From assembly GCA_965153355.1 (NCBI GenBank), contig OZ231127.1, forward strand, positions 17,174,001-17,238,000: DNA of 64,000 nt. Direction: 5' to 3'. A program made the translations under genes and the position numbers. Numbering within the stretch: the stretch's first letter is position 1; each line of letters begins with the position of its first letter. The notes under the pieces were generated by a model, which ran no database searches, was not told where the DNA came from, and worked only from the letters and a program-made list of their open reading frames with translations. Origin of the DNA: Flaccisagitta enflata (taxonomy: Eukaryota; Chaetognatha; Sagittoidea; Aphragmophora). Of this stretch, positions 1-11,747 are shown piece by piece.

Positions 1-6
1 AGACGT

Positions 7-60
7 CCGTCCGTCCTTCCGTCCGTCCTTCCGTCCTTCCGTCCTTCCGTCCCCCCCCCC
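7..60. repeat. (CCGTCCTT)n tract ending in a C-run
   Basis: Interrupted tetranucleotide array of CCGT and CCTT followed by about ten C. It corresponds to the CCATCCGTCTGTC tract ending in a C-run in the left arm of the foldback element at 58.3 kb. Confidence 0.8.
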
Positions 61-447
61 GATGGGCCATTGAGGCCTCATATCCTCACTAGGGTGACTG
101 AAAATATGGTCATATTTGAATCTGGTCTCCCTCGCGGGAGAAATGATACCATTTCCATCACAGATGATAACCCTAAAATCTGGTGGCAATCAAATGAAGT
201 TTACTCATGGCCGCAACCCCCCGTCATTTCCCATAGAAAATGTACAGGAAGGATTTTGGTTTCCTATCTTTTATAATGGGAATGGGGTGGGGTTGCGGCC
301 ATGAGTAAACTTTGTCTGATCATCTCCAGATTTTAGAGTTACCATCTATGATGGAAATGGTGACATTTCTCCCGCAAGGAAGACGAGATTTGGATTTGAC
401 CATATTTCAAGTCACCCTAATCCTCACTCCCAGGCCTGATTTAGGCC
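61..447. repeat. Imperfect palindrome, arms about 160-190 bp
   Basis: The left arm (about 61-222) contains AGGGTGACTG, GGGAGAAATGATACCATTTC and TTTACTCATGGCCGCAAC. The right arm (about 284-447) contains the complements in reverse order: GTTGCGGCCATGAGTAAA, GAAATGGTGACATTTCTCCC and CAAGTCACCCT. Short matches continue into the middle (TCCCAT near 230, ATGGGA near 276), so the centre is near 254. Two short open frames here are by-products of the palindrome. Confidence 0.8.
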
Positions 448-690
448 CTCTAAGCCCTCAGATTAGCCCTCCAGGCCTCAAATCAGCTCTCTGGGCCTTA
501 AATCAGCTCTCCAGGCCTCAAATCAGCTCTCAAGGCCTCAAATCCGCTCTCCAGACCTCAAATCAGCATTCCAGGCCCCAAATCAGCCCTCCAGGCCTCA
601 AATCTGCCCCCAAGGCCTAAGTTCTGCCCCCAGACCTCAAATATAATCTTCAGGCATAAATCTTCCCCCAGACCTCAAACCCAGCCTCAA
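448..690. repeat. Minisatellite, ~20-bp unit (ggcctcaaatcagctctcca)
   Basis: About ten diverged copies of a roughly 20-bp unit containing GGCCTCAAATC. The same unit family (GAGGCTAGGATTTGGGCC) builds both arms of the 58.3-kb foldback element. Confidence 0.8.
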
Positions 691-835
691 TTACCTCTTA
701 GGCCTGCTATATTCCCCCTCAGGACGTCTGGAAATTCCCCCCTGTGTCCTACAGGACATCGGCCCTTTGGGGCCGCTGCCCTGCTCTGACTCCACTACTT
801 CACTTGATCACCCTAAGCAGGGCATCGGGTACCGC

Positions 836-1479
836 TGACCATGTGCGATCCTTGGATGACTAGTTACATTCTACCATGAAAGAGTTATTTGAGGTCTTTC
901 TCAGCTGTGTTGGTGCATCTTTCCTTTCGGTCTATTAGTCCTGCCCATTCATTCCTGATTCTATTAGAACTAGATGGCTGTTACCTGGGGATCGGTTAGA
1001 CTGAGATGCGTTCCAGTCAGATTTTAGTCCTGATGGGAATGATGATCAGCAAAACGAAATCAAGGGCGAGAAATGCCGTCAATGAGTGATGATAGGTGAG
1101 ATGAGTGATGAGTGATAAGTGATGAGTGACGAGTGATGATAGGTGAGATGAGTGATGAGTGATGATTGACGTGACGTGAAAAGATGGACCAAAGTGAAGG
1201 TTAAACGTGCCAAAGACAGAAAGAATAAATGCCAAATGTGGAGTATGGATCGTGACTACTATACTCAAGGTGATGAACAAGAAAAATAAGAGACCATAAA
1301 GCAATCAAGCAATCAAGATAGAGAAATGTTTATGAACAAGACCAACACCTATAAGTTGCGTGCGAGACTTACATTTAGAATGATTTAGGATGACTTAGAA
1401 GGACTAAGAATGACTTAGTATACTGTGAAATGACCTAAAAAGAGTTAGAGAAATAAAATTGATAAAAAAAAGTAAGATT
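836..1479. other. No gene seen; short GATGAGT repeats at 1081-1170
   Basis: Unique sequence apart from a short run of 'gatgagtgatgagtgata' type repeats. One 95-residue antisense open frame (1017-1304) is Leu/Ile/His-rich and follows the repeat. Nothing supports it as a gene. Confidence 0.5.
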
Positions 1480-1558
1480 GTGACGGACTGACAGACCGAC
1501 CGACCGACCAAACGACGGACAGACAAGGCGGGGTTTAGAGTCACGTGCACGCAACTAA
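1480..1558 (-). mobile_element. HINE-like repeat, truncated (tetranucleotide tract plus hairpin end)
   Basis: Only the hairpin end and CCGT tract of the family survive. On the minus strand it reads TTAGTTGCGTGCACGTGACT followed by CTCTAAACCCCGCC and a GTCCGTC/GGTCGGTC tract. The core GCCCCTGCCCACCCG and the opposite end are missing. Confidence 0.7.
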
Positions 1559-2205
<647 letters not shown>

Positions 2206-2346
2206 ACAGATAGAGATGACAGAAACTGAAAGGAAACGAGTGGAAAGATAAACTAACGAAGCGAAGTTAAAAATCACTCATTCATCCGCTCTGTCATCGT
2301 CTAAAATCCCTTTTCATTCACTTGGTTTCAACTTCTGATCCGCATT

Positions 2347-2670
2347 AGATGGGGAAGCCAGTTGCACCATGAGATGGGAAGCCAGTTGCACCATGAGTTG
2401 GGAAGCCAGTTGCACCACTAGATGGGAAGCCAGTTGCACCATGAGATGGGCTGTCAAGATACTGATCTTTATCAGATGGGAAAGCCATTTGCAGTTTTGC
2501 ACCGTGAGACAGATCTTCATAAGATGGAAAACCAAGCTGTACATAAGATAGGCTGCCAAGATAGTGATTTTCATTAGATGCACCATGGGAAAGTCTCTGT
2601 CAAAATACTGATCTTCATTGGATGGGATAGCCAGTGACATCATGAGATAGGCCGCTAAAACGCTTATCAT
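2347..2670. repeat. Minisatellite, ~25-bp unit (gggaagccagttgcaccatgagat)
   Basis: Four close copies at 2350-2450 (the unit includes GCCAGTTGCACCATGAGAT), then diverged copies mixed with a longer 'gatcttcat-agatgggaaagcca' motif to about 2670. Confidence 0.85.
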
Positions 2671-3088
2671 CTGTTGATGTGCAAGTTACACCACACTGAG
2701 ATGGACGTCTTCAAACTCTGAAGATCTGCGTTAGGGAAAATTTCATTAAGTAAAAATTCTGTCATGATAAAAACTATGACTCCCCCACTACAACTTTTTT
2801 AGAGCGCATCATATTACGTATGATGAGTTGAAATTGAAATATGGTACAAATGAGAAAAGGGCATACCATGCAACATATTTCCGTTGTTCTCACCTCACAG
2901 TGAAAAAAACCACTTTTGATCCTCCCACCAGCGAGTCCCATAAGACCTCTAAAGTCTATCGGCCCTTTCATTCCCATCGCTTACATCTCAGCTGTTGCCT
3001 TCTCTACCATCTACTCGTATAGATGCAAGATAGCGATATTTTTTAATCAGCTCCTCACCGAAGGCCCGGAAAGCATTTGTGAGTGTTT
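2671..3088. other. No gene seen
   Basis: Mixed-composition sequence. Overlapping 60-70 residue frames in several phases show no domain or shared signal. Confidence 0.5.
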
Positions 3089-3368
3089 TGTCCGATGGTT
3101 TCCATGGCATTCTGCGGCCTGATTTTTTTTGTAAACATAGGCCCCCCCCCCCCCCCAAGTTTTTAAGAAAACTATGACTAGAAAAGTCTACCGAAGACAA
3201 GAAAGAAAAAGAGCGCCAAAAAAGCTTGCCAAAAGAACCGTCAAAAATTATTTTCCATCTATTCTTCTATCTAAAAGTTTAAAAAGCGCTCGACTTTAAT
3301 ATTTTTGAAAGTGTAGGGTATTACCCCAATTCTAAGCTATTGCAGTGAAAAGATCTCTTACTCATGCC
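3089..3368 (+). repeat. Dispersed repeat, family D copy 1
   Basis: About 280 bp matching 63565-63837 in the same orientation. Shared blocks include TGGTTTCCATGGCATTCT, AAGAAAACTATGA-TAGAAAAGTC, GAAAGAAAAAGAGCGC, TTTTCCATCTATTCTTC and TAGGGTA-TACCCC. A C-run of about 16 replaces 'aagttccccca' of the other copy. Coding capacity and class are unknown. Confidence 0.85.
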
Positions 3369-3427
3369 CTCACCCTATCCAAGTTGAATGTCCGGCTTGA
3401 AATAAAAGTGATTGACTGCGTTATAAC

Positions 3428-3516
3428 ATTCGTCACAAAAGACAAAAAGACTAAAAGACTTAAAGACACAAAAGACAAAAAGACTTAAAGACTTAAAGAC
3501 ACAAAAGACTTTTAAT
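3428..3516. repeat. AAAGAC-type short tandem repeat
   Basis: Irregular repeats of 'aaagacttaaagac' and 'acacaaaagac'. Confidence 0.85.
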
Positions 3517-4878
3517 TAGGAACGTTTGCTCAGCTGTTTCAGGGATGAAGCATCATGGAAAAAAGTTGACTGAAATTTTTAATGTGCTCATATTTTTTAA
3601 TTCTATCGTTATGAATGGTTAAAAAGTGATTATACTAAGTTGGTTCAGCATCATAAGACCCAAAATAACAAGATTGACCTTTTTTTGTCGCATTAAAAAT
3701 CTTCATTAATTCAGGATTACGAATACCATGATAGAAACTTTAATTACGCAAACAAAAACGCCTGTACTCAGCTGTACTCTCGGGATTGAACAATATGACA
3801 ATGCTGATTGCAAATCTATCTTCAGAAAAATTTTCAATTAATCCTGAATAACGCTGTAGTTCCATAAAGTTGGCCCATTTAGAAAATAAATTTGTATTTT
3901 GGTGTCCAAGAATTGTTATAGAATTGTATACGTAGGTTTGTATTACAGTTGTGTGCAGGTTGTCCCATACCTGTCACACTGAAATCTCAATCTTAACCTA
4001 TAATTTCCTCTAGTTGTCCTATACTTGTCCTAGTGTTGTCCATGGGTTATTTTAGGAATCTTCAACTTTGTCTCAGGTGTTCAAGGTACAGACACAAACA
4101 GTATACATATATGAAGTGTGGAGGGCCCAAAAGCTATAGCAGCCTCTTGATGGAGCGACCAATTTACTAACAAACCAACCAACCAACAAACAAATCAATT
4201 GACCTAACATTGCATAACAACTGACCAGGGGTGTATAAAATTGAGTGGCATTTGATTTTATTCCCCCTTGCATTTGATTTTCTTCCCCACAACGCGTCAT
4301 GTCGCCTTACAAAATCTTTGATTTCTTTACCCTCAAAACTATTAAACAGTGAATTTCAGGTTTTAATAGTGTTAAATTGTGTTGTAGTAATTACAAATCA
4401 TCTTTTGGTACTCCCAAAAGTGTCAAATCTTCAAAAAAAGTTTTTTCTTTTTTTCAAGCTTTGGATTTTCTTCCTCATCTCCAAACAATTTGATTTTATT
4501 CCCTCCCCCACCGGAGGGGGAATACTCAACATTATACATGCCTGCAACTGATAAAAAGATATTCCTTTAAATCAAATCAAAGGCCACCAGGACAACTAAC
4601 AGTCATGTATACTACACACTTGCATGAAATATAAGGTAGGGAGGTGCCAAAAGTAGAGGCAGTTTAGGCACCCCCAAACCCCCTCTAAAGCTAAACTTCA
4701 TGCTCTATTCAAAATGGATAGTGGGATTATGATGACTAAATGTGTTATTTACATTCCACTAGGCCACACAACTAGCAAATGCCGACTTATAATCACATGT
4801 TCAAAACAAAACACTGAATTATGTCAAGATACCCAGCTAAAGGGTAATGACACTCACTACTACCCCTTTGCTACACAC
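3517..4878. other. No gene seen
   Basis: AT-rich DNA with several frames of 75-109 residues in different phases and no recognisable domain. A weak inverted pair ATTCAGGATTA (3711) and TAATCCTGAAT (3839) is present, too short to call an element. Confidence 0.45.
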
Positions 4879-4886
4879 TGTGACAG
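4879..4886 (+). repeat. Target-site duplication TGTGACAG, left copy
   Basis: Exact 8-bp match to 5875-5882, flanking the hAT-like element. Confidence 0.8.
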
Positions 4887-5874
4887 TAGGCCTGAGCGAT
4901 TGTATTGTGTATTGGTATTGGGTTTACAATATTCTTATGTATTGGGTTTTCCCAATACATGTAGCTTATTTTGTAATTTTTCTAATACAATACAATATTA
5001 TACAATATTAAAGAAGTTAACGCGAAGAGAGCGAAATATGTGACAGAAAAACTGAATGAGATGAAGAGGAAGAGGAAAAGCAGGTCTGAGTGAGAACAAA
5101 AGAAGTGGAAAGGTCACAGATAAAAAAGAAGAGGAGGATATGTGTAAAGTAAAAGTGGGTAAGGGATGAAAAGAGGAGGATGAGGAACTTATGTGAGTTT
5201 AAGTAGGTTGGGAATATAGACAAATGGGGAAAAAAATAAGAATCTATGAGAGTAACAATAAGTGGCTAGAAGCTGAGAGGATGAAGAAGAGGAAGAGGTA
5301 GAGGATCAACAATGTACAGGAGAGAGAAAGAAAGAGACACAGAGAGAGACATACACAGACAGACAAACAGACAGTTAGGAGGGAATGATGAAAAAAAATA
5401 ACAAACAAACAAACAAAAGAAAAAAAGAATCAGATAGAGAGAAAAAAAAACAAATAGATAAACGTTGTAAAAAAAAAACAAACAAAAACAAAAAACAAAG
5501 TAAAAAAACAGAACATCAAAGAATATAATAAAATTTTTATCAGAGTAAAAAAATAGGAAAATTTTTCAGCTCTTGTTATTCAACAATGTAAATATATAAT
5601 CATATTATTATGTTGCACTTATGATTATTTTGGATGCAAATATTAGTGACTGCATTTATTTCTAATACATATTATTATTTGATAATTAATACTAATTATC
5701 TAAACTGTATATAGTTATATAAATATTATATTTTATTGTATTATATTCGATATCAATGTATTTTATACAATTTCAATAAATATCGTAATGGCATTGTATT
5801 GTATTGTCCCAATACTTGTATAATATTGTATTGGTATTGTATAATTGACAAAAATGCTAAATAGCTCAGGCCTG
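4887..5874. mobile_element. Non-autonomous hAT-like DNA transposon, 988 bp
   Basis: The termini are inverted: the left end is TAGGCCTGAGC and the right end is GCTCAGGCCTG. An exact 8-bp direct repeat TGTGACAG flanks it (4879-4886 and 5875-5882). An 8-bp target duplication with a CAGGCCTG-like terminus fits the hAT superfamily. Next to each end lie inverted-looking 'attgtattggtattg' blocks. The interior is AT-rich and low in complexity, with no transposase frame, so it is probably a deletion derivative or MITE. Confidence 0.8.
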
Positions 5875-5882
5875 TGTGACAG
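5875..5882 (+). repeat. Target-site duplication TGTGACAG, right copy
   Basis: Right-hand partner of 4879-4886. Confidence 0.8.
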
Positions 5883-6470
5883 TCATGTTTACATTTCATC
5901 GCACATAAACTTTTCCTTTAAATTTGCCTAATTGCAAAAACGATAAAATTTGACATGCAAATACTTAAAAATCACTGTTATTACGCATGCATCATTTCCA
6001 TTGCCCTGTGGTTGATTTTGACATTATTTTGGTATAAAATAACAAAATACAGCTTTTGTGAGTGTGGAAATGATTCTTTTCATAGTTGAGGACAAAAAAG
6101 ACCCCTTTCTATGCCAAAAACATGAATAACATCGAGGATAAGGCAAGTGACAGATTTATCTAAACTATGGCTATCACTCTTTAATGTGAAATAACTTGCA
6201 AAATGAAATATAACAGGTGTTGTGGGGTATCAAATGAAAGCCCTTACAATTCTGCATCGATTGATACCCATAATGGGGAGTTTGATGACAAAAAAAATTT
6301 ACATCACACTTCCCTTTAATGGCCGCAATTAAAGTGTTTTCTTCGATAAGGCAATCTGGGTTTTAAAATGCATATTTCGCGTACATAATCATTTAATTTA
6401 CGGTGTTTGTATACATAAAAGCCGCCACGCAATGGGCGGTATCGACCATACCGACGAGAGTAGCGATGAC
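5883..6470. other. No gene seen
   Basis: AT-rich, apparently unique DNA with frequent stops in all frames. Confidence 0.5.
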
Positions 6471-6642
6471 AAGGAGCCGACGATGACGACAACGACGACG
6501 ACGACGGTGGCGACAACGACCATGATGACAACGAAAATGACAACGATGACGACGACGACGGCGGCGGCGACAACGACCACGATGACAACGGAAATGACAA
6601 CGATGACGACGGCGACGACAAAAATGGCAACGACGTCGGGGG
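6471..6642. repeat. Degenerate (GAC)n/(GACAAC)n trinucleotide array
   Basis: Runs of GACGAC, GACAAC and GATGAC. All three overlapping frames (Thr-rich plus, Val- and Ser-rich minus) derive from the trinucleotide. Confidence 0.9.
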
Positions 6643-6715
6643 GGGGGTCTAAAAGTAATAAAAGTGCCAGAATTGATGGGGAAAATCCGTTCAAAATCCA
6701 GGCGTGATTTTGATG

Positions 6716-6958
6716 GCGCGAGGTAAAATGAGGCAGCAAAAATCCTTCTCGAGTATGGAAGGAAAAAAGTTTGGGGAGTTAGGTGGGGGGGGGGGGGGGG
6801 ATAAAGGCGTAAAATGAGGCAGCAAAAATCTCTCTCGAGTATGGAAGGAAAAAGTTTGGGGAGTTAGGTGGGTGGGGGGGGATACAGCCGTATAATGAGG
6901 GAAGAAAAGGTTGCACGTTCTGTAATGAGATTTAGAAGGTATAACGGGGGGGGGGGTG
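6716..6958. repeat. Tandem repeat, ~95-bp unit with long G-runs
   Basis: Two close copies and a third partial copy of a unit starting GTAAAATGAGGCAGCAAAAA and including TCTCGAGTATGGAAGG and GTTTGGGGAGTTAGGTGGG, each ending in a run of 7-14 G. Confidence 0.85.
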
Positions 6959-7071
6959 GAGTGAAAGATGGATTAAGTAACTAAGAAGCAAAGTGTCACT
7001 TAAGTCTGATGAAAATTAATTGTGAGCTCGAGTATAAACTACGCCGTTTTCATTGATGTTGACAGACTGGA

Positions 7072-7176
7072 GCGAGTAAGTAGAGTCTACATAAATGAGC
7101 GAGTAAGTAGAGTCTACATAAATGAGCGAGTAAGTAGAGTCTACATAAATGAGCGAGTAAGTAGAGTCTACATAGA
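7072..7176. repeat. Minisatellite, 27-bp unit x4
   Basis: Four nearly exact copies of a unit holding GAGCGAGTAAGTAGAGTC and TACATAAAT. The unit is nine codons long, so antisense translation gives a repeated peptide containing YVDSTYSLI. It lacks gene context. Confidence 0.95.
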
Positions 7177-7335
7177 TTCGCATACTTAAGCTGAATATAA
7201 CTTTTTTGAAAGAAATTTTACATGAAACGGGGATAGAGCAAATGGAGTAAAGCCTTGAAAGACGGGAAATAAATCTGTTTATAATTCGACCACACGAACG
7301 ATAAAAGAAAAAAAATATCACCCACGAGAAAAAAA

Positions 7336-7518
7336 GGGCCGTACAGACGGCTACCGAAGTCGCGTGCGGGTGGGCAGGGGTAGTGATAACAACGGCTAAC
7401 CAAGCATATGGGCAAAAAAAAAAACATCAAAAACGCCGAAAAAAGCGAGTTGTTACTGACCGACCGACCAACGGACCTACCGACAGAGCGGGTTATAGAG
7501 CCACATGCACGCGACTAA
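7336..7518 (-). mobile_element. HINE-like repeat, type 1
   Basis: On the minus strand it starts TTAGTCGCGTGC, has a CCGT/GGTC tract, then CCCCTGCCCACCCG followed by the distal complement GCACGCGACT and TTCGGTAGCCG. The adjacent complement a' is decayed and the terminal hairpin is altered (GTCTGTACGGCCC). Confidence 0.8.
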
Positions 7519-7940
7519 AAACCGCACCTCGCGCTCAGCTGCGGTCGGAGCCATAAACCTTTTAAACTGGATTTTAAAAAAGATTTAAAAAAAAAATACA
7601 ACTTTCCTTTCAAAACGGCACTCATATTGGTTACATGTAACTGGCAACGTATCACTTTTGGTCGGGTATGCTATTTCACTGTTACCTGATGTAATTCCTG
7701 TGTTGCGATCCCTCGTTGCGTGTAAGTTGGTCAATGATCATGTCATGCTTCTTTGATTGTGGCAAGACATCTCGTAACTCATTGCATCTTCCAGCACATG
7801 TACATCTCCCAGTTCGTCTGCCAGTGTGTTTGCCACATTTCTTTGCAATACACTAGTACGTCTCCTAGTGCGTCTTCTACTGTGTTGGTTTTGTTTCCTA
7901 AGTTGTTGCAAGACACCTCGTCATTTGTCGTCGTCACCAA
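7519..7940. other. No gene seen
   Basis: Mixed unique sequence. Frames entering from 7753 extend into the CATCAC repeat and are not supported as genes. Confidence 0.5.
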
Positions 7941-8480
7941 GACACCATCACCATCGCTATCACCATCACGTTCACCATCACCATCACCATCACCATCACC
8001 ATCACCATCACCATCACTTATCACCATCACCATCACTTATCACCATCACCATCACCATCACCATCACCATCACCATCACCACAATCATCATGTTCGCTGC
8101 CGCCTTTTCACCGTCGTCATCGTCATCATCATCGTCATCGTCATCGTCATCCTCTTCGTCGTCATCGTCGTCATTACCAAGACACCATCACCATCACCAT
8201 CACCAACACCATCACCATCACCATCACCATCACCATCACCATCACCATCACCATCACCATCACTTATCACCATCACTTATCACCATCACCATCACCATCA
8301 CCATCACCATCACTATCACCATCACCATCACCATCACCATCACCATCACCACAATCATCATGTTCGCTGCCGCCTTTTCACCGTCGTCATCGTCATCATC
8401 ATCGTCATCGTCATCGTCATCCTCTTCGTCATCGTCATCGCCATCGTCATCCTCTTCGTCGTCATCGTCGTCATTACAGC
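7941..8480. repeat. (CATCAC)n / (GTCATC)n higher-order repeat
   Basis: Hexanucleotide CATCAC arrays alternate with GTCATCGTC arrays. A compound block including CATGTTCGCTGCCGCC and TTTTCACCGTCGTCATCG occurs at 8088-8180 and again at 8359-8480, so the locus is a duplicated unit of about 270 bp. His/Ser-rich frames of 230-250 residues on both phases come from the repeat. Confidence 0.95.
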
Positions 8481-8569
8481 GGCGCCTCACTCAGTGCCTT
8501 TTCCCCTTTAGCTTTAAAACCATTAAAGTCGAATGAAATTAAACTCGCGACATAAATGACGAACGCCGA

Positions 8570-8735
8570 GGCCGAGGCCGCGGTGTTGGTTTTGGTTGAG
8601 GCTTTGGTTGTAGTTTTGGCTGTAGTTGTGGTTATGGTTTTGGTTGTGGACTTGTGGTTATGGTTGTGGTTGTGGCTGTGGTTTTGTTGTGATCTTAGTT
8701 GCGTTAGTGGTTGTGGATGTGGTTGTTGAAAATTG
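8570..8735. repeat. (GGTTGT)n-like degenerate repeat
   Basis: Degenerate hexanucleotide with GGTTGTGG and GGTTTTGG units. Confidence 0.85.
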
Positions 8736-8865
8736 TGGCAAGTTTCGGCTCATTAGTCTGGTTGGGGTGGCGTATTATTGAAAGCGGTAGGGATTCTGGT
8801 TAGAGTTAGGGTCAAAGCAGGGGAAGAAAATTAATTTCGGGTCTTTCGGATATCAAGTGTTGACA

Positions 8866-9100
8866 ATGTCAATGAATGATGATCGTCTTTATTTGCTCGC
8901 CGCTTACCAAAACCAGTCTACAGTGAAATCTTAGGTTGTGACCATGTTGATTCGTGGTTGATTGTCTGCTGTTTCCCAAAACTAGTATTCAGAGGAATCT
9001 CAGATGGGGATGATGTCAATGAATGATGATTGTCATTCTTTGCTCGCCGCTTCCCGAAACGAGTCAACAGTGAAATCTCAGGTGATGAAGATGCCGATGA
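8866..9100. repeat. Tandem repeat, three diverged ~75-bp units
   Basis: Three units share GTCAATGAATGATGAT, TTTGCTCGCCGCTT and ACAGTGAAATCT-AGGT (starting near 8868, 8941 and 9014). The middle copy is the most diverged. Confidence 0.8.
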
Positions 9101-9387
9101 ATGATGATGGCTTGATGAGATCTGTGGTGGTACGAAGCGGGAGGAACTGCATCTGAGCAAAATGACGATTTATGCAACTCCTCATCATCATCAACCTCTT
9201 CCTCATTATCAGCCTCCTCCTCATCAACAGCCTCATGATCTTCACCAACCTCCATTTACCTCCCTCATTTCCTTTTCCTCCTTTTAATCCCGTATATTTT
9301 ATGATGTATTTCCCAATGATTCATTAGCGCTAAAACCGATAACTTCTTGTGAAAAATGAGTTTCCATTTTATACCAAGAAAAAATGA
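9101..9387. other. No gene seen
   Basis: Includes a short CTCATCATCATCAACCTC trinucleotide-rich stretch (9180-9250). No supported coding sequence. Confidence 0.5.
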
Positions 9388-9628
9388 AACAAGGCCGGAT
9401 ACACGGCTACCCCAGTCGCGTGCAGGTGGGCAGGAGCAGTGCTGGAGAAAGTCAATAGAGCATTTGGGCAGGAGCAGTAGGCTCAAAAAGCTCAAAAATG
9501 CCTAAAAAGTAAAAAGGGGACCTACCGACCGACCAACCAACCGACCGACCAACCGACCAACCAACCAACCAACCGACCAACCGACCAACCGATCAACCAA
9601 CCGACCAACCGACATAGCACGCAACTAA
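9388..9628 (-). mobile_element. HINE-like repeat, type 1, long tetranucleotide tract
   Basis: The terminal hairpin AAGGCCGGATACACGGC is followed by AGTCGCGTGC and GGGTGGGC-type core variants, a second core-like GGGCAGGAGCAG, and an unusually long CCGACCAA tract (9528-9612). The other end reads GCACGCAACTAAAA. The adjacent half of the palindrome is mostly lost. Confidence 0.85.
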
Positions 9629-10012
9629 AACAAGAAAGAACGAAACGAAACCGTCTTTAAAAGATATTTATGAAGCGCTAATAAAAGTTATAGCCTTTGT
9701 GTGAGTTGTAATTTGAAAGGAAAACGGAGGACATATTCATCCATGCATTTTTACTCGTGATCAGGATGGAGAAGGTAGAGACTTGTTGGAAAAAAACTAA
9801 GAAAGGTTCATAAAAACTTTAAAGCGTGACAAATGTAAATATTTCAAACGCTACAATCTCAATTGAGTCAGAATAAACCTTGGATTTTAAATTATGGTAA
9901 TAATCACGATCCGACCCTTCCCCTCGGCCTTGCTTCCCCTTATCACAAGTTGCCTAATGTGATTGTGAAGGGAGAAAAAATTTGATGAAAGGAGAACCAT
10001 AAACCTCATCTC
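9629..10012. other. No gene seen
   Basis: Unique AT-rich sequence before the 15-bp satellite. Confidence 0.5.
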
Positions 10013-10690
10013 ATCTTGCATCTCATTTGATCCCATCTCATTTGATCCCATCTCATCTGATCTCATCTCACCTGATCTCATCTCACCTGATCTCATCTCA
10101 CCTGATCTCATCTCATTTGATCTCATCTCACCTGATCTCATCTCACCTGATCTCATCTCACCTGATCTCATCTCATTTGATCTCATCTCACCTGATCTCA
10201 TCTCACCTGATCTCATCTCACCTGATTTCATCTCACCTGATCTCATCTCATTTGATCTCATCTCACCTGATCTCATCTCACCTGATCTCATCTCACCTGA
10301 TCTCATCTCACCTGATCTCATTTCACCTGATCTCATCTCACATGAGCTCATCTCACCTGATCTCATCTCACATGATCCCATCTCATTTAATCTCATCTCA
10401 CCTGATCTCATCCCATCGGATCTCATCCCACCTGATCTCATCTCACCTGATCTCATCTCACCTGATCTCATCTCACCCGATCTCATCTCACATGATCTCA
10501 TCTCACATGATCTCATCTCAAATGATCTCATCTCACTTGATCTCATCTCACCTGATCTCACCTCACATGATCTCATCTCAATGATCTCATCTCACCTGAT
10601 CTCATCTCATCTGATCTCATCTCACCTGATCTCATCTAACCTGATCTCATCTCACCTGCTCTCATCTCACCTGATCTCATCTCACTTGAC
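10013..10690. repeat. Minisatellite, 15-bp unit (ctgatctcatctcac), ~45 copies
   Basis: About 680 bp of a 15-bp unit with substitutions mostly at the CCTGA segment. The unit is five codons long, so both strands stay open: plus gives ISSHL repeats and minus gives MRSGE repeats (up to 229 residues). The substitutions do not look synonymous, and no gene context is seen. Confidence 0.95.
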
Positions 10691-11067
10691 ACGCGACTCT
10701 TTTGAAACACCGGAAATCGCTCTAGATCTAGATCCATTCGCAAATCACAACATTGCACCTGTCTAAGGTTCAAAAACCTTAGTTGACATCGTCCCATCTG
10801 ATCGGAGCACATCTGGCTCGGTAACATTTTTTCAATTCACTATAAAAGAAAAAGTACTTACACTAGCCAGAAACAAAATCAGCTGACAGAAAGAAGTGAT
10901 AGCCATCCCAGGCTACGAGGTTGGACAAAATGGATCTTTGATAAAGGGAACCTTGTTGGGGTGAAGCTTTTGGTATGCGATGAAGTAAAATAGAATTTCA
11001 AAAGATTTGAGCCTCACTGTGTATAGAAGAAATTAGATATATCTAATTCCCATAGAGTTTGAATCAT
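10691..11067. other. No gene seen
   Basis: Unique sequence with no supported coding potential. Confidence 0.5.
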
Positions 11068-11215
11068 AAAAAACAAAGAAACAAAGAAACAAAGAAACAA
11101 AGAAACGAAGAAACGAAGAAACGAAGAAACGAAGAAACGTAGAAGCGAAGAAACAAAGAAACATAGAAACAAAGAAACAAAGAAACAAAGAAACAAAAAA
11201 AAAAACAAAAAAAAA
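11068..11215. repeat. (ACAAAGAA)n / (ACGAAGAA)n octanucleotide array
   Basis: Eight-bp unit array with a central block in which CAAAG becomes CGAAG, ending in an A-run. Confidence 0.95.
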
Positions 11216-11414
11216 CCCATAGAGTTTTCTTGGTCTTGATTCAGTTGGGCCATGCCACGAAAATCGATTTTGCATAAAAACGAAGGAAATCGGTTCCAAA
11301 CGATTGACGAAGGCGTCAGGCCGATCAGGTCGATTCGGCCGATCAGGCGCAACTGTTTTGCTAATCGCTAAACCAATGAAAGTCAAGAGTAAATGGACTA
11401 TACACTTCACCAAA

Positions 11415-11533
<119 letters not shown>

Positions 11534-11747
11534 AGAGAAAGACAGTCAGACAGGTTGTCACAAATTCAGTCTGCATTAAACAGGGACGAAGCAATAAAGA
11601 GGGAAATTTTTTGTAATCGCAACTTCAAAGTTCAAATTGGGACAATAGAAAGAAGCCCAATTGGGCAACAAGTCGCGGACGATTGGGCAGGCAGTACAAC
11701 AAAAAATATAGTTAACTGACATAACTAAGAAGGACATAGAATACATA

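Larger units (their letters stand above)
1..835. mobile_element. Foldback element, family A copy 1 (left end cut by window)
   Basis: A composite repeat built like the one at 58259-58800: a CCGT/CCTT tract with a C-run, an arm joining a minisatellite of 'aggcctcaaatc' units, then a right flank with GGGGCCGCTGCCCTGCT and GGGTACCGCTGACCAT. The right flank of the 58.7-kb copy has the near-identical GGGTCGCTGCCCTGCTT and GGGTACCGCTGACCAT, so both belong to one family. No coding capacity is seen. The left boundary lies outside the window. The superfamily is not recognised. Confidence 0.6.

Noticed and set aside
3711-3849. Inverted pair ATTCAGGATTA / TAATCCTGAAT as a MITE
   Set aside because: Only 11 bp, no duplication, and no further pairing.
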